Positions 10,549-22,279 of a stretch of DNA of 64,000 nucleotides are shown here, piece after piece. Position 1 is the stretch's first letter; every line of letters begins with the position of its first letter. The notes beneath the pieces were generated by a model, which was not told the DNA's origin, did no database searches, and saw nothing but the letters and a program-made list of their open reading frames with translations. The stretch spans positions 19,882,501 through 19,946,500 of the forward strand of contig CM048846.1 in NCBI GenBank assembly GCA_026545225.1, in the 5' to 3' direction. Position numbers and translations under genes: made by a program. Origin of the DNA: Cornus controversa (Eukaryota > Streptophyta > Magnoliopsida > Cornales > Cornaceae).

Positions 10549-12881
10549 ACGATTTGCTTTCTGAAAAAAAATATTATTCCTACGGTTTGATTATTAAAAT
10601 TATCGTTTAATTAATTGCTTTATTTTTATTTGTACAACTTGGTTATTGAATTTAAACCCAATGATCGGAGAGCCATGGTTAAGATTGAAGTTTTCTTATA
10701 TATATATATATTATATGGATGCCAATATAATCCCAGTTCAAGTTGTAACTTAATACCAATGGTTAAATCCTGTTTTCATGTTCACGATCTGGGTCTATTT
10801 TGCACCGTGGGCCTCATATATATATATATATATAGCTGGTAAGATTTTATCTTTTACTTGGTTTGAGATAAAACAAGTTGGAAATTATGGCAGATCATTC
10901 AAATGACTTTCTGATGTCATCTAGAAAATCTGAATGTTTTATGAGTCATGTTTTGGGTTTCCATGCATATATCCATGGTAATGAACATCTATAGAATAAT
11001 GAATTGTCTGGTTCTGAGGAAGAAGTCTCTCTCAGATTCTTCTGCCAAAACTGGGCAGCACCTTTCATATATATATACATACGTATCCCTATGTACGTAC
11101 ACAGTATATATATATACATGCAAGGCACATAACATTACATATTTGTGTGTATATACATAAAAGGTATATATATTGTTGTTAATCCTATAAAGGAATCCAA
11201 TTTCATATTTATGTGATAAAAAACGCCTTTTCAATTCTTGGTGCATGTATGATGTTCAAATCACAAAATACCTATTCCCTTCGTTTTTCATTTCCTTTCT
11301 AGGCAACCAAACAACATGAAAGAAAAATGCCACGTAGATATATTTGGATTGCTATGAACCGTGTTTGCTTCGAATCTACTGTTCCATCACTCAACATGTG
11401 CATACCCAGTAAGAGACACATGTATGGAAAATGAGTTTCATCACACCGTTGCACTAATATATAATTTTGCTTGCCAAGTGTTGGTTTATGGGTTCTCAAG
11501 GTAAAAGCACCAAAGTACCTGATGCATTGTTAATTTGGCTACATATAACTCCATATTATCCTTATATGCAGTAGTTATATACCTCCATAAATTGTCCTTA
11601 TTTGCATTGGTTTAAGGCAATACAGTGATGAAGAATAGAATGGATTAATTGACAATGTGGTTGTGGCTGGTTGCAAGGGTGAATATCAATTCTTTGTCAT
11701 CTTTATTAAAAGAAGGGTGAATATCGACTCCTCGTCACACACCAACAAATGGCGAGTTTGGCCGTAGAAGAGCTGTATAGAAAATTGGCCAACTGGGCTG
11801 AAATAATTGTGGACAGTGACCCAAGAGAAGAAGATCTTCCCGAAACACGAGTCACTTGCTAGATCTTTCGATGGTGAACTCAAAAATAAAAATTGTGGGT
11901 TGCTTTACGGATAAGTTGCAGGCTATATTATGTGTTCATGGTCTTGTTCACTGTGGGCCTCCATTATAAAACTTGCAGTAACATCATCATGGCCGTGAGT
12001 TCAGACGACCACGATGACGACCTTCTTTCATCGAAGAAAGTAAAACTAAAACTATTGCCCATAAAGATCTTTCATGGGAAAAGTATAAATTACAAGTACT
12101 TTTGATAATGAAGATCGAAGAAGAAGATCCATATATGCTACTGAGCCATACCATTTATTCAATTTCATCACTAGACCCCTTTCATCGCTCATTTCATGGA
12201 TTTACCACTGATCACGGTTTCATCAACCATCGTCGTGCTCTAGTTCACCGATTGCCAAGATTAAGTAATCACTCATGTTGATCTTCAACTGAATGGTCAA
12301 ATTGCTGAAAGATCTTACATGCCCGATCCTTCACCACCGAACATGGTTTGACGTGAGATTAATGAATAACTGATCCTCATTGACTGCCAATCTATACCAC
12401 TAATCTAGCCGAACTTCACCAACATCATCATCAAACTGGCAATCTCTTTCTTCCGATGGGACCATAAAGAACATTGTGTTTATCAACTGAAGCATAAGAA
12501 GGTAAAATACGTACCCTACTGCTGTTTTAGAGCAAACCACCAATTTGGTTTGTCTCAACCTTATTTTTATTGGTCTCAGTACATACTACATGCTATTGTA
12601 TATACTTGTATAATGCTATTATATGACACGATTTCCATAGAACTCTATCACATACAGACATATATTATATATTGTAGCTACACTGAGTGTCAATTGACAG
12701 TGGACAAAGGGCTTTTGAGCCCATTGTTAAAAAAGAAAATCTGATGGACCAAAATTAATGGTCCAAACAACACACCATGTATTAGAAAAAAAAAAGAAAG
12801 AAAGAGCTCCCTCTGTCATTTGCACAAATAGTTACTCCTGACTTATATTGTCCCTGATAAATAACAAGCAAATATTTAGCA

Positions 12882-12900
<19 letters not shown>
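10549..12900. other. Interior of non-autonomous element, unassigned
   Basis: No gag or pol motif is visible. A plus-strand ATG frame at 11747-11863 encodes 38 aa (starting MASLAVEELYRKLANWAEII, acidic C-terminus) and ends in TAG. It has a protein-like composition but I do not recognise it. It might be a captured host exon or chance. The rest is AT-rich with (TA)n near 10698, 10818, 11070 and 12885. Confidence 0.4.
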
Positions 12901-12915
<15 letters not shown>

Positions 12916-12939
12916 TTGTTTAAATTTATTTAATGGTGA

Positions 12940-14450
12940 ATTGCCCTGACCTCCTCCCTTTATTAAGGGGTCAAGTCAAAACCTCCTTTTACTAAAGGAT
13001 CGAGCAACGAACCTTCTAATTAAAGGAGCGGAACTTTATAAACCCCCTTATTAAAGGGGCAAGCTCACGAAACTCGACATTGTCAAAATAGTCCTACGGG
13101 GGCACATCCCTACGGGGACACACCTCTAACGGATGGCCTTTAATAAAAAAGGCGGGATGAATTAATTCTGAGAACATTGCCAAACAGCCTTACGGGGGCA
13201 TATCCCTACGGGGACACACCTCTAGCGGAGGGCCTTTAATAAAAAAGGCGGGATGAATTAATTCCGAGAATATTGTCAAACAGTTCTACGGGGGCATATC
13301 CCTACAGGGACACACCTCTAACAGAGGGCCTTTAATGAAAAAGGTGGGATGAATTAATTTCAAGAATATTGTCAAACAGCTCTACGGGGGCATATCCCTA
13401 CGGGGACACACCTCTAATGGAGGGCCTTTAATGAAAAAGGCGAGATGAATTAATTCCGAGAACATTGTCAAACAGCCCTACGGGGGCATATCCCTACGGG
13501 GACACACCTCTAATGGAGGGCCTTTAATGAAAAAGGCGGGATGAATTAATTCCGAGAACATTGTCAAACAGTTCTACGGGGGCATATCCCTACAGGGACA
13601 CACTTCTAACAAAGGGTCTTTAATGAAAAAGGTGGAATGAATTAATTCCGAGAATATTGTCAAACAGCTCTACGGGGGCATATCCCTACGGGGACACACC
13701 TCTAACGGAGGGCCTTTAATAAAAAAAGGCGGAATGAATTAATTCCGAGAACATTGTCAAACAGCCCTACAGGGGCATATCCCTACAGGGACACACCTCT
13801 AATGAAGGGCCTTTAATGAAAAAGACGGGATGAATTAATTCCGAGAATATTGTCAAACAGCCCTACGAGGGCATATCCATACAAGGACACACCTCTAACA
13901 GAGGGCCTTTAATGAAAAAGGCGGGATGAATTAATTCCAAGAACATTATCAAACAGCTTTACGGGGGCATATTCTTACGGGAACACACCTCTAACGGAGG
14001 ACCTTTAATGAAAAAGGCGAGATGAATTAATTCTGAAAATATTGTCAAACAACCCTACGGGGACATATCCCTACAGGGATACACCTCTAATGGAGGGCCT
14101 TTAATGAAAAAGATGGGATGAATTAATTTCAAGAACATTGTCAAATAACCCTATGGGGATACACCTCTAAAGATGGTTTTTAATGAAAAAGGCGGGATGA
14201 ATTAATTCTGAGAACATTATTAAAACAACCCCACAGGGGCCTATCTCTAAAGAGAGCCTTTAATGAAAAAGGCGGGATGAATTAAAACAACCCCACGAGG
14301 GCATACCTTTAAAGAGGGTCTTTAACGAAAAAGGTGTGGTGAATTAATCTTGAAAACATTGTCAAAGAACCCTACAGAGGGATGCCTCTAAAGGAGATCT
14401 TTAATGAAAAAGACTAAATAAGTAAATTCTAATAATATAGTCAGTTGATC
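12940..14450. repeat. Tandem array of ~95-bp units inside the non-autonomous element
   Basis: About 14-15 units with the order TACGGGGGCATATCCCTACGG, ACACACCTCTAA, GGAGGGCCTTTAATGAAAAA, GGCGGGATGAATTAATTCCG, AGAACATTGTCAAACAG. Unit starts near 13094, 13191, 13285, 13381 and 13477 give a period of about 95 bp. Units degrade and shorten toward the right end (after about 14140). The same unit type occurs in inverted orientation at about 48930-49460 inside the coding-competent relative. Confidence 0.92.
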
Positions 14451-14835
14451 CTATAGGGCACAGCCCGCCTAAGGGAATTTTACCCAATAGTAAGGTGAGT
14501 CTATTGCGTAAGTTCTTTTGCAGGATTATGCCATAAAGGTTTTTTCTTAGGAACCAGAGGACACCTTGGAGAGAGAAGTCTCACAAAAAGTAAAGAGAGA
14601 AGTCTCACAAAAAGTATGTCGGCCAAGGTCGGCCCCTAGGCTTAGCCCGAGCCGGTCCCCAAAGGCCAGCCTAAGTTGGCCAGCCCAAGAGCTTAACAAG
14701 TTAGGATTCGAAATTCGTGGGCCAAGATGGAAGGTCAGAGAAGTTTCTTAAAACGGGAGTCCATTTCTACAACTCGACGGGCCAGCCAAAGTGTTCCTAA
14801 GGCCTGACGAGCAACCCTCATGAACAGGGGGCATC

Positions 14836-15201
14836 TGATAGAGTATTTGACTCCAATTGTGAAACGTACAAAGTGGAGGTTAAGTTCAAGGTGACATGGA
14901 TAAGAAGTCTACTTTGACCAGGACTTCTCTATCTCCAAATGAGTCTGGGGAACTGAAGAGTCAGTCTCCTACTAGGTTACAGTCCGACTTCACCGCTATA
15001 AATATAGAGACGGTCCATATACCAGGTACGTAATTAATACCCTCAAAAGTGCCTTTATAGTTTAAGAAAGCCCTTCCGATTTTTGACTTGATCGTCGGAG
15101 CATAGTAGGCCGGCACTACGCCGGTGCTCTTTCGACTATCTTTTTTTGTCTTTTTTACAAGTTGACGTTTGACCAGCTCAGGGTGAATTTATGCTTCATC
15201 A
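14836..15201 (+). repeat. 3' LTR of non-autonomous element
   Basis: 366 bp, near-identical to 10163-10528, preceded by the polypurine tract and followed by target duplication GTTAT. Confidence 0.92.
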
Positions 15202-15206
15202 GTTAT

Positions 15207-16180
15207 CTTAATTTAGTCATTAGAATCTTATTCTTATTTTTTAAGTGATTTTTAGAAATAATGCCAAATTGAACTGCTTTTAGAATTTCTATACCTATAT
15301 AAATAGCAGTTGTATAGTATACAATAGATTCTAAATATCTATCCATAACTATTACGTTTTCTATTTTTGAATTTTGTAAATTTTAACTTATTCTACCATT
15401 TACTAACTTCATCAGGCAGCTACCTCTGGCCAAATTTGTTCCTTCCTATAGGCTCCGCTTGTAGTCATTTCAGTCGAGATTTGAGAATTGGATACGTCAA
15501 TGATTTCATGGTTTAAAATGTCTAAAATGAGAGAACACTACAACAAAAGAGGTTTTTAGCTTCGGAATATTTAGTGCCTATTCAATTTCGTAATAAATAA
15601 AGGGTAACTGAAAAGATACAGAAAATAAGAGGTACAAGAAGATTCAAAGGATCAGGACCAACATGTTAATTTCATTGAGTCATTGAAGCTTAACATAGAG
15701 AAATTATTAGATGATCCGGGATTATATGGTCTCAATCAATAATAGACAAACACATTATCAAAAAATTGAATAAAATTGACACATTTGATGATCTGTCTGT
15801 CTATGATTGGTAACAGACCATCTACAAAAACTCTTAAAGGAGGTTAGCCCGCCCCTCTCCGTGCACAAAAGCAGGGCATCATGGGGGGCGTTCTACCACA
15901 AGAGCGGGCCATTCAGCCAGTTAAGGCTAGGAGCACATCTTAACGGTTCAGCCGGATGTTACCTATGCTTCGCTTGAGGACCCCTCACATGGGATTTCGC
16001 TTGACATGGGTCTCATGAGGGCCATGCACTTACGTGTTACCCATGCTTGAATTGATGGAACATGATTTTTTTGGGGACCAATGACTTGGAACATTTATTT
16101 TCCCACCCCACCCCCACCCTAACCTCCGTGAAAGCTGGGCACGGGAATGGGTAAGGAGGAAGGGGAGGGACGAATCGGAG
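15207..16180. other. Intergenic stretch with a CACTA-type end; GC-rich block of unknown origin
   Basis: At 15536 the sequence CACTACAACAAAAGAGG resembles a CACTA transposon terminus (CACTACAA followed by purine-rich sequence), but no partner end was found. 15840-16060 is unusually GC-rich and not coding. It directly precedes the rDNA-derived block, so it could be spacer or another decayed rDNA portion. I could not match it. Confidence 0.35.
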
Positions 16181-16184
16181 CGAC

Positions 16185-16445
16185 GGAGGGTTGAAGAGGG
16201 GAAAGGTTCCATGTGAATGACACTTGCAGTTAGGTTAGTCGATCTTAAGAGACGGGGGAAGCCCGTCAGAGAGCACGTTTCGCGTGAGCTTCGAAAGGGA
16301 ATTGAGTTAAAATTTCTGAATCGAGACGTGACGGTTGATGGGGGGCCTCAAGAAGAGTTATATTTTCTATTTAATAGCTTGCCCACCCTGGAAATGGCTC
16401 AGCAGGAGGTTAGGTCCAACGGCTAGAAGAGTACCACACGTCCGG
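16185..16445 (+). pseudogene. 26S rDNA fragment (central/3' region), decayed
   Basis: The run TTGAAGAGGGGAAAGGTTCC, followed by GTTAGTCGATCTTAAGAGACGGGGGAAGCCCGTC, GAGCTTCGAAAGGGAAT, GTTAAAATT, CTGCCCACCCTGGAAA-like sequence and CGGCT-GAAGAG, follows nuclear large-subunit rRNA. Substitutions are largely C to T or G to A, as expected from decay of methylated DNA. The short protein frame at 16217-16426 is an artefact of this rDNA. Confidence 0.8.
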
Positions 16446-16550
16446 TGAAGTAATTTGTCTAGTTAATTCCGTTAACGAAGAAGACCTCAGTCTACTAACT
16501 AGCTATGTGGAGGTACCCTCCACGACTAGCTTCTTAGGGGCCGTTCCCAG
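16446..16550 (+). pseudogene. 18S rDNA fragment (3' region), decayed
   Basis: AATTTGTCTAGTTAATTCCG, TTAACGAA, GACCTCAG, CTAACTAGCTATG and CTAGCTTCTTAG follow the conserved 3' part of nuclear 18S rRNA. It is joined directly to 26S fragments on both sides, an order that does not exist in a normal rDNA unit. Confidence 0.75.
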
Positions 16551-16890
16551 TCCATCCCCTGGCCGACACGAGGTGACCTACTGGAGATGGTGAGAGACCC
16601 GTCGTGCTCGAACCCTATTGCACCACGAGACACTGTCTACGAGTCGGGTTATTTGGGAATATAGCCCAAATCAGCGGTAAATTTCGTCCAAGGCTAAATA
16701 TGGGCGAGACGAGACACATGCTTATAGGATGAACGCCCAAACATACGGAACGGACCGCATGGGTATGTGGTAGCAATACTAACATGCAAATCGTTCATCT
16801 AACTTGGGTATAGGGGCGAAAGACTAATCGAACCATTTAGTAGCTGGTTCCTTCCGTGGCACGGCTTAACAGAGTAGCAGCACTTTCCTA
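16551..16890 (+). pseudogene. 26S rDNA fragments (5' regions), decayed and joined
   Basis: 16590-16705 carries GCACCACGAGACACTGTC, GAGTCGGGTT, TTTGGGAAT, CCCAAATC and TCCAAGGCTAAATA, typical of the first few hundred bases of 26S rRNA. 16765-16860 carries ATGCAAATCGTTCATCTAAC, TTGGGTATAGGGGCGAAAGA and CTAATCGAACCATTTAGTAG, typical of a site several hundred bases further on. Intervening 26S sequence is missing, so this is a deletion mosaic rather than a gene. Confidence 0.78.
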
Positions 16891-17142
16891 CCTATTTAAC
16901 GTGTGTGAGGAATAAGGAAGAAAAAGAATGGATAATTTATATCTGCCTCAGTGAGAGAGCCCAAAGGTGCATGCAATTTTTTTTCCTTTTTTTTATTTTT
17001 TTATTTTTCTCTCTTTATTTATGTTTTGAAACGAAACTCGATCTTCTAGCCTGCCTTTGGTACACAAGTCTGATGCATGCAAATTCCAATCGCATTATTT
17101 TTTTTTTCTTTTCCCTTAACATTGTAATGCAGTGTTCTTTTT

Positions 17143-17330
17143 TTTGGTAAAAGTAAGTAGTATATATAAGAGGGAATTTAATTACAATCAAGCACCAAGA
17201 GCAAAAAGCTAAAGCAAGGCTACAACGAACAAAGGGCAGCCAAAGGAGCGCCAACCATTACAATAAGTATGAAGTGTATGGAACAAAGCAACAAAGAGGT
17301 ATTTCTAGTAGCAACAAGGCATCATAAGCT
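17143..17330 (-). repeat. Possible LINE/retroposon tail
   Basis: A T-run followed by GGTAAAAGTAAGTAG on the plus strand reads as CTTACTTTTACC plus poly(A) on the minus strand, a pattern seen at 3' ends of plant LINE copies. No coding remains were found next to it. Confidence 0.3.
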
Positions 17331-17963
17331 GGTGTAATTGAGGCCGATTGGTGAAGCATAGACTGATGTTATATCCCCTTGATGGTACAATCAAGAGGCC
17401 TCCGTGGTGGTTGAATGGAGTAAATGAAGTTGTTGCAAGGGACCTTGATGCTTTTCATTCTTTGAAGGAGCATGGTTAGAGCCTGAATTTGATGGTTTCA
17501 ATAATTGAATTAATAATTAATGAGGATGTGGAGAACTTTTCTCTAAAAATTATGCTGTTCCTCTCAGTTCAAATGAAGTGTACAGAGGCTGCCAACACAA
17601 GTTTATAAGAAATGTGAGACACTAGATGAGTCCAAGAGAAGAAGCAACTAAAAATATTTGTTGCCAATTAGAGAAATTACACAATATCATAGGGAATTGA
17701 TGCATGTGTAGAAAACAAAAACTCACTCAGGTGCGTTTGGTTGCACCAAATTGAAATCAAACAATTTTACAAATTCAATTCTAATGATAAGCTTTGGATT
17801 TCAAGTGTAGTTAATTATAATTTCAATTCTATTATTTAGATAAATTATTAATTTGAAATTGAATTAAAAATGATTAAATAATATAAACCAATATATATAT
17901 ATTGGTATATGTATATAAAATTATATGCACACATATAAAATATAAAATGACATGCATGCATAT

Positions 17964-18332
17964 TGTAAGTGCAAAAACTCGTAACCACATTTAGAAAAAT
18001 ACTCCTCTCTTTTCCTCTCAAGAAAAACCAAAAAGGGGTCCCCTTCATTGTTCCTTCGTCTTTGTTTTTATAGTCTCTTCCATTACGTATGTTTTGCCTA
18101 CAATTATTCCGGGTCTGGTGGTGGATGCAATTCTTTCCCATGAACTCTGCCACGATCAAAGGTTGATTTTAAGCATTGATTTAGCAGGTAATTTTTCTTT
18201 GACGATTTGGGGTTGACAGGTGTTTGATGACTTGGGAGGTGGAATTCTTTAGGTGACATGGCATCCTAAGTGTCATCCGAGTTGGAATTTACACATGTCG
18301 TCCTTGTTTAGTGGGTGTATTTTCCCCCTACA
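17964..18332 (-). repeat. 3' LTR of Tat-like element 1
   Basis: TG...CA ends on both strands (TGTAAG...CCTACA). Inside it, on the minus-strand sense side, lies the polypurine tract TTTTGGGGCAAAG (complement of 18333-18345). Confidence 0.88.
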
Positions 18333-18602
18333 CTTTGCCCCAAAACTCTTTTCAAATTTTTGTTCTGAAATTTGAAAGGGTTTTTCTTCTTTGATGGACG
18401 GCGGTGTGTCTTCCGATTCTTGGATTTCAAACTCCTCTCAACCACTGAAGTGTCAGGGCTTTAAATGCGCATCTTTTCATTCTTTCAGCAGTCATCTCCT
18501 AGTGTTGTTTACTTTTGGTGAATCCCTTCCATATCTAATTTTTGTTTCTCCTTATTTTCCAATGTCAGTACTCCTTTCCTATGTGTTCTGTCACTATTTG
18601 GC

Positions 18603-20680
18603 ATGGATAAGGCGAGAAGGATTGAGATTGTGGATGATCTTGGGCCGTTGGAGGCTTACCAGTCTGTCAATAACTTTCTAAATGAGAGTGAAGATGACTT
18701 TAACCCTCCCCGAGATCCCTCGCTCTCTGCTAACCCGACTGTTGTTCCTTCTTTCGGGCTAGTGGTTTTAGAGGGTGGTGCGTCTTCTGAATCTGATTCA
18801 GAGGACGTAGACCATTCTGATGTAGTTTGGGTTCCAGTGAATTTAGGAAAACTTAGGATAGATTATGATGTTCCTGGCAACGTAACCCTTAGGAACTATC
18901 CTTTAGATTGGGATTGTCGAGCAGGTCAGGGGTTAGGTGAAAGTGAAATGTTTTTGTTAGAAAAGCACTTCCTTGTATTTTGTTTTCCACTTTACCCATT
19001 CTACCATGTTGTCTTGTGTTAGATGAGCTTGGCCCCACTCCAAGTGAACCTGTAGTAACCCTTGTGGACGGTTGTGAGTGGGCAGGTGCGAAGACAGACA
19101 CTGGGCTGAGCTACTACACTGACATGGTACAGGGTGCTCAATCCCACATCGCTTGGGTGTGGAAAAGGGGATGTGCTTATATGTAGTATGTTCTCTTCAA
19201 ATGGTATAAGGCCTTTTGGGGTAAAACCCAAGAGCAAAATCGTGCGGGCTCAGGCCCAAAGCGGACAATATCATACCATGTGTTGGAGTGGGGTATTACA
19301 GAACCCTAATTTATTTAGGGTGATCTCTAGTATTTTTGCCCTTAACCATACCCAAGGGCTCGAATTAGGGTTTGACGACCTCCTTAGTTTTTATTAAGTC
19401 TGTTCCACGAAGAACGAGAGGGATCACTTTCATTTCTATCCCCAATCAAGTAGATCGTTATGCTCTGGCCATCATATTTCGAATAAGGGCTGGAAGATGC
19501 AGCTTGTGCTTGTTGGGGGGGGGGAATGGAAGGTTTTATCTTCTGACAAATATCTGATCCCTCAAAAGTTTGGTGGACTAGGTATTCCTTTCTTTGACTC
19601 TCTTCTTGATATTCATTGCTACTGCAAAATTTGTGATGTCTTGCTCTTTAATCATATCCAAACTTACCTTGGTGTAGTTAGGGATCTCCTCCCCCGTTCA
19701 ACTTTGAGGGCTATTTTTGATAAGGCTGCCGAAGCTAGTAGAGTCAAGATGAGTCTACCGAAAATGACCTGTGTCAAGAGCAAAAAACAAACTGAGCTTT
19801 ATGCCCCACCAATTGATCACGAGAGAGAAGTTATTACTTCGTTGTAAAAGAAGCTTGATGAGGAAGACGCTGCCAAGAAGGTTCAGCCATCAGAGGTGAT
19901 CGAGATGGAGGAGGTTGCCCCTCCTCTGAAATCTCAAGACTTCAACCTCAGTATTGCCTTCTTTTTTGAGGCCTGAAGGACCTACTACTGTTGGAGTTGT
20001 TGCCTCTGGTTCAGATGTTCCAATCTCCTCTGGGGTTGTACCTTGGGTTCATCAGATGGTGAAGGCTAATGGTATGCCACTCTCGATCGAGGACTCTATT
20101 TTGGAAGATAAAGTGGCTATGAGGGCATTTTTGAAGGAGATGTGGCCTCCTAAGGATGATAAGATGATGAAGGAAATCTCGGCGGGATCCTTTCTGGACA
20201 CTTGCCCAGATCTAGCTTTAAGGGTAAGAAAACAAAAGTTTTTTTTTAAACATGTCCTTGTGGATTTGCAGAACATGTTTGGAATGATGTTTATGTGCCG
20301 ATTGGTCGAGCAGGCGATTGGGAAAATCAGAAGGCCGACACACAGAAGAGGAAAGCTAAGGCTAATTTCCAAGCTGTCATGCTAGAGGCTGTAAATGAAA
20401 AGAAGAAGTCTAATACTCTGTTGACAGAGGTTGGTCAGCTCAGAGTCTAGCTCGAGGCACTCAGCAAGGAAAAAGAAGAATCTGAGCTGCAAAGGGCCCT
20501 GGCCGAGTCAAAGGCTTCAGAATCTGAACTAAATGTCAAGTCCCTCCAAGAAAGGGTGATGAAGCTCGAGACAGGCGCGAAAGCCACATTCAGGTGGCTG
20601 TTTCAGATAGTGAAGGTTAGGAATTCCAAGGCATACTGAACTGGTTTTGATGACGCCACTGCCTCTACTGACGATCGTTT
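18603..20680 (+). pseudogene. Antisense extra ORF (aORF) of Tat-like element 1, disrupted
   Basis: On the strand opposite to gag-pol, between integrase and the 3' LTR, lies a decayed coding region. The first piece (18603-19019) starts MDKARRIEIVDDLG and is rich in acidic residues and Ser. Later pieces carry ALNHTQGLELGFDDLL, ITFISIPNQVDRYA and a GGGEWKV segment, resembling the 'putative gypsy type transposon' (Transposase_28-like) domain found in Tat-lineage extra ORFs. 20340-20580 is Lys/Glu/Leu-rich, probably a coiled coil. A TRIM solo LTR sits inside the domain at 19051-19300, and there are further stops. The function of such ORFs is not known, and this copy cannot be functional. Confidence 0.65.
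19051..19300 (+). mobile_element. Solo LTR of the TRIM family, inserted in the aORF
   Basis: 250 bp, TGTAGTAACCC...GGGGTATTACA, closely similar to the 249-bp TRIM LTRs at 7342 and 7754 but in the opposite orientation. A perfect 5-bp target duplication GAACC flanks it (19046-19050 and 19301-19305). No primer-binding site or second LTR follows, so it is a solo LTR from unequal recombination. Confidence 0.92.
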
Positions 20681-20886
20681 TTATATGGAAAGTCCATCCG
20701 ATTATGACCAGGGATGGGTTTGGAGGGCCCTCCATATCTGGATCCTGAGCCTGGCACTGAGGAAGAAGAAGTCCTAAACCTCCTAAAAGTTGTTGATACT
20801 TTTGATGCTCGAGTTCCTGAGACTGCTACTGAGCCAGTTGTTGTTGACTCCCCAGTGGTTGGGGGATTCTTCTTGATTTCGCTTAT

Positions 20887-22279
20887 TGACAAGTGTTAAA
20901 TGTTGCACATTTAAGCTTTCTTAATTGCATATGTTGATTCCATATTTATGTTTACCTTGGTATTTTTATGCTATTTTTGTGTTTTTGTTGAATATTAGGG
21001 TTTGTCCTAAAAAGGGCGTTGTTTTCGATCAAATGTTGAGGAAATGAAGAAATTCAAAAAGGCATTTCGCACAATCGAGATGATGGTTTCGCACAATCGA
21101 AATCTCGATTGCGCGAAACTTCAATTTCGCATGATCGAAATCTTGATTGTGCGAAACTTCAATGTCGCACAATCGAGATTATGCAGATTGCAAGTTGGCC
21201 ACTTGTCCACTTGCCCACTTGTCTTGCCACTTGCATCCATGAATGACCTTTGCACATCCTTTTAGAGGATTTTCTAACTTCAAAGAGACTTATGAAGGGG
21301 ACATATATATATTAGGTGGATTACATAGATATATAGGCAAGGTGGGACCCAAGGACACTAATGGATGGACATATATGCATGTTTTGGATCAAGAAAGAAA
21401 AAACTTGGAGGAGGAGAGAGAGAAGTGCTAAACCAGACCTTTGGAGCTTCATATCTCTGGCCATGGAGGATTGCAAGTCTCCTATGATCAACTAACTTTC
21501 CATCTAGGGTGTGGTTGAAACCCCTAACCATGTAACTTGTTCATTTTGTAACAACTTTGGGATCTATATGTATATGTGGATTACTTAGCCTAGTGTTTTG
21601 TGTAATATTTGTGAACCTCTTCAATATATTCATTTGATATTATTTCTTCATCTTGTCTTAGAGTAGAAAAGTTTATTTTGAATGCTCAACATTTACAACT
21701 TTCACAAAAAGTGTAAATGATGGCTTTGTAATGGTTTTTAATGGAATGTGAAGTTTCTTGCTTATATAGCTCATGTCAAGATAGGATAGTTCGGACACAT
21801 GTAGGTATATTTAGAAGGTAGGATAAGTAGATAGGTTGAAGGACTATGCTTGTTAAAGATGGGCTATGTTTAGTTAGAAATCATGTTTATCTTTTGATAT
21901 GTCATTATAGGCCACAAGCCTAATGACATTGTGTTGCATATAGTTGTAGAAAATTCCATTTGCTACATAATTGGACATGTCAATTGGCTAGAGGTGGAAA
22001 CCACCCCTATTTCTCTCTCTCTCGACTTTACAAATAATTTTTACCTTTAATGTTTTTACATTCTACAAAGTATTGTTAAATTCAAATCAAAAATTTTATT
22101 TTTAGGATTAAATTGAAAATTCTCTCTCAATAGTGCAATTCAACTACGTACTCCTTGTGGGATCGATACCCTCTATAAAGAACCGCATCTACAAAGATTC
22201 GTTCTCTTGCGAGTGGTTTAAATTATATTTTGATAGGCAATAGTAAGCTACAAAAATAAAGACAAATTTGGCCACATCA
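20887..22279 (+). mobile_element. Solo LTR of a second LTR-retrotransposon family (1393 bp)
   Basis: TGACAAGTGTTAAATG...GGCCACATCA, flanked by a perfect 5-bp target duplication CTTAT (20882-20886 and 22280-22284). It has no coding content. The AAATGTTGCACATTTAAGC and TAATTGCATAT start, and the late CTTGTGGGATCGATACC block, recur in the split LTR at 46184-56084, so both belong to one family. Two hairpins lie near its left end (see 21085-21160). Confidence 0.85.
21085..21160. other. Two adjacent hairpin-forming inverted repeats in the solo LTR
   Basis: TTTCGCACAATCGA is followed after four bases by its near complement TCGATTGCGCGAAA. Immediately after, TTTCGCATGATCGA and TTGATTGTGCGAAA form a second stem. 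A third half-copy, TCGCACAATCGAGAT, follows at about 21165. These are short local palindromes of a 14-bp motif; their role is unknown. Confidence 0.8.

Larger units (their letters stand above)
10163..15201 (+). mobile_element. Non-autonomous Ty3/gypsy-type LTR element (LARD-like)
   Basis: The LTRs at 10163-10528 and 14836-15201 are both 366 bp and differ at only two positions by eye (A/G in CTTAATCG and G/A in TTTACAGG), so insertion is recent. The 5-bp target duplication GTTAT flanks the element (10158-10162 and 15202-15206). The primer-binding site TGGCGCCGTCTGTGGGAA (10531-10548) and the polypurine tract ACAGGGGGCATC (14824-14835) are those of the Tat-like elements in this window. The 4.3-kb interior has no gag or pol. 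It holds unassigned AT-rich DNA and a large tandem array, so it needs enzymes in trans, plausibly from a relative of the element at 46756-55365. Confidence 0.9.

Noticed and set aside
12940-14450. CRISPR-like array
   Set aside because: Units are contiguous 95-bp tandem repeats without unique spacers, in a plant retrotransposon.
16217-16426. 69-aa ORF in the rDNA block
   Set aside because: The DNA follows conserved 26S rRNA sequence, so the frame is a by-product.
16185-16890. Organellar (plastid or mitochondrial) rRNA insertion
   Set aside because: The conserved blocks match nuclear-type 18S and 26S rRNA rather than organellar sequence, as far as can be judged by eye.
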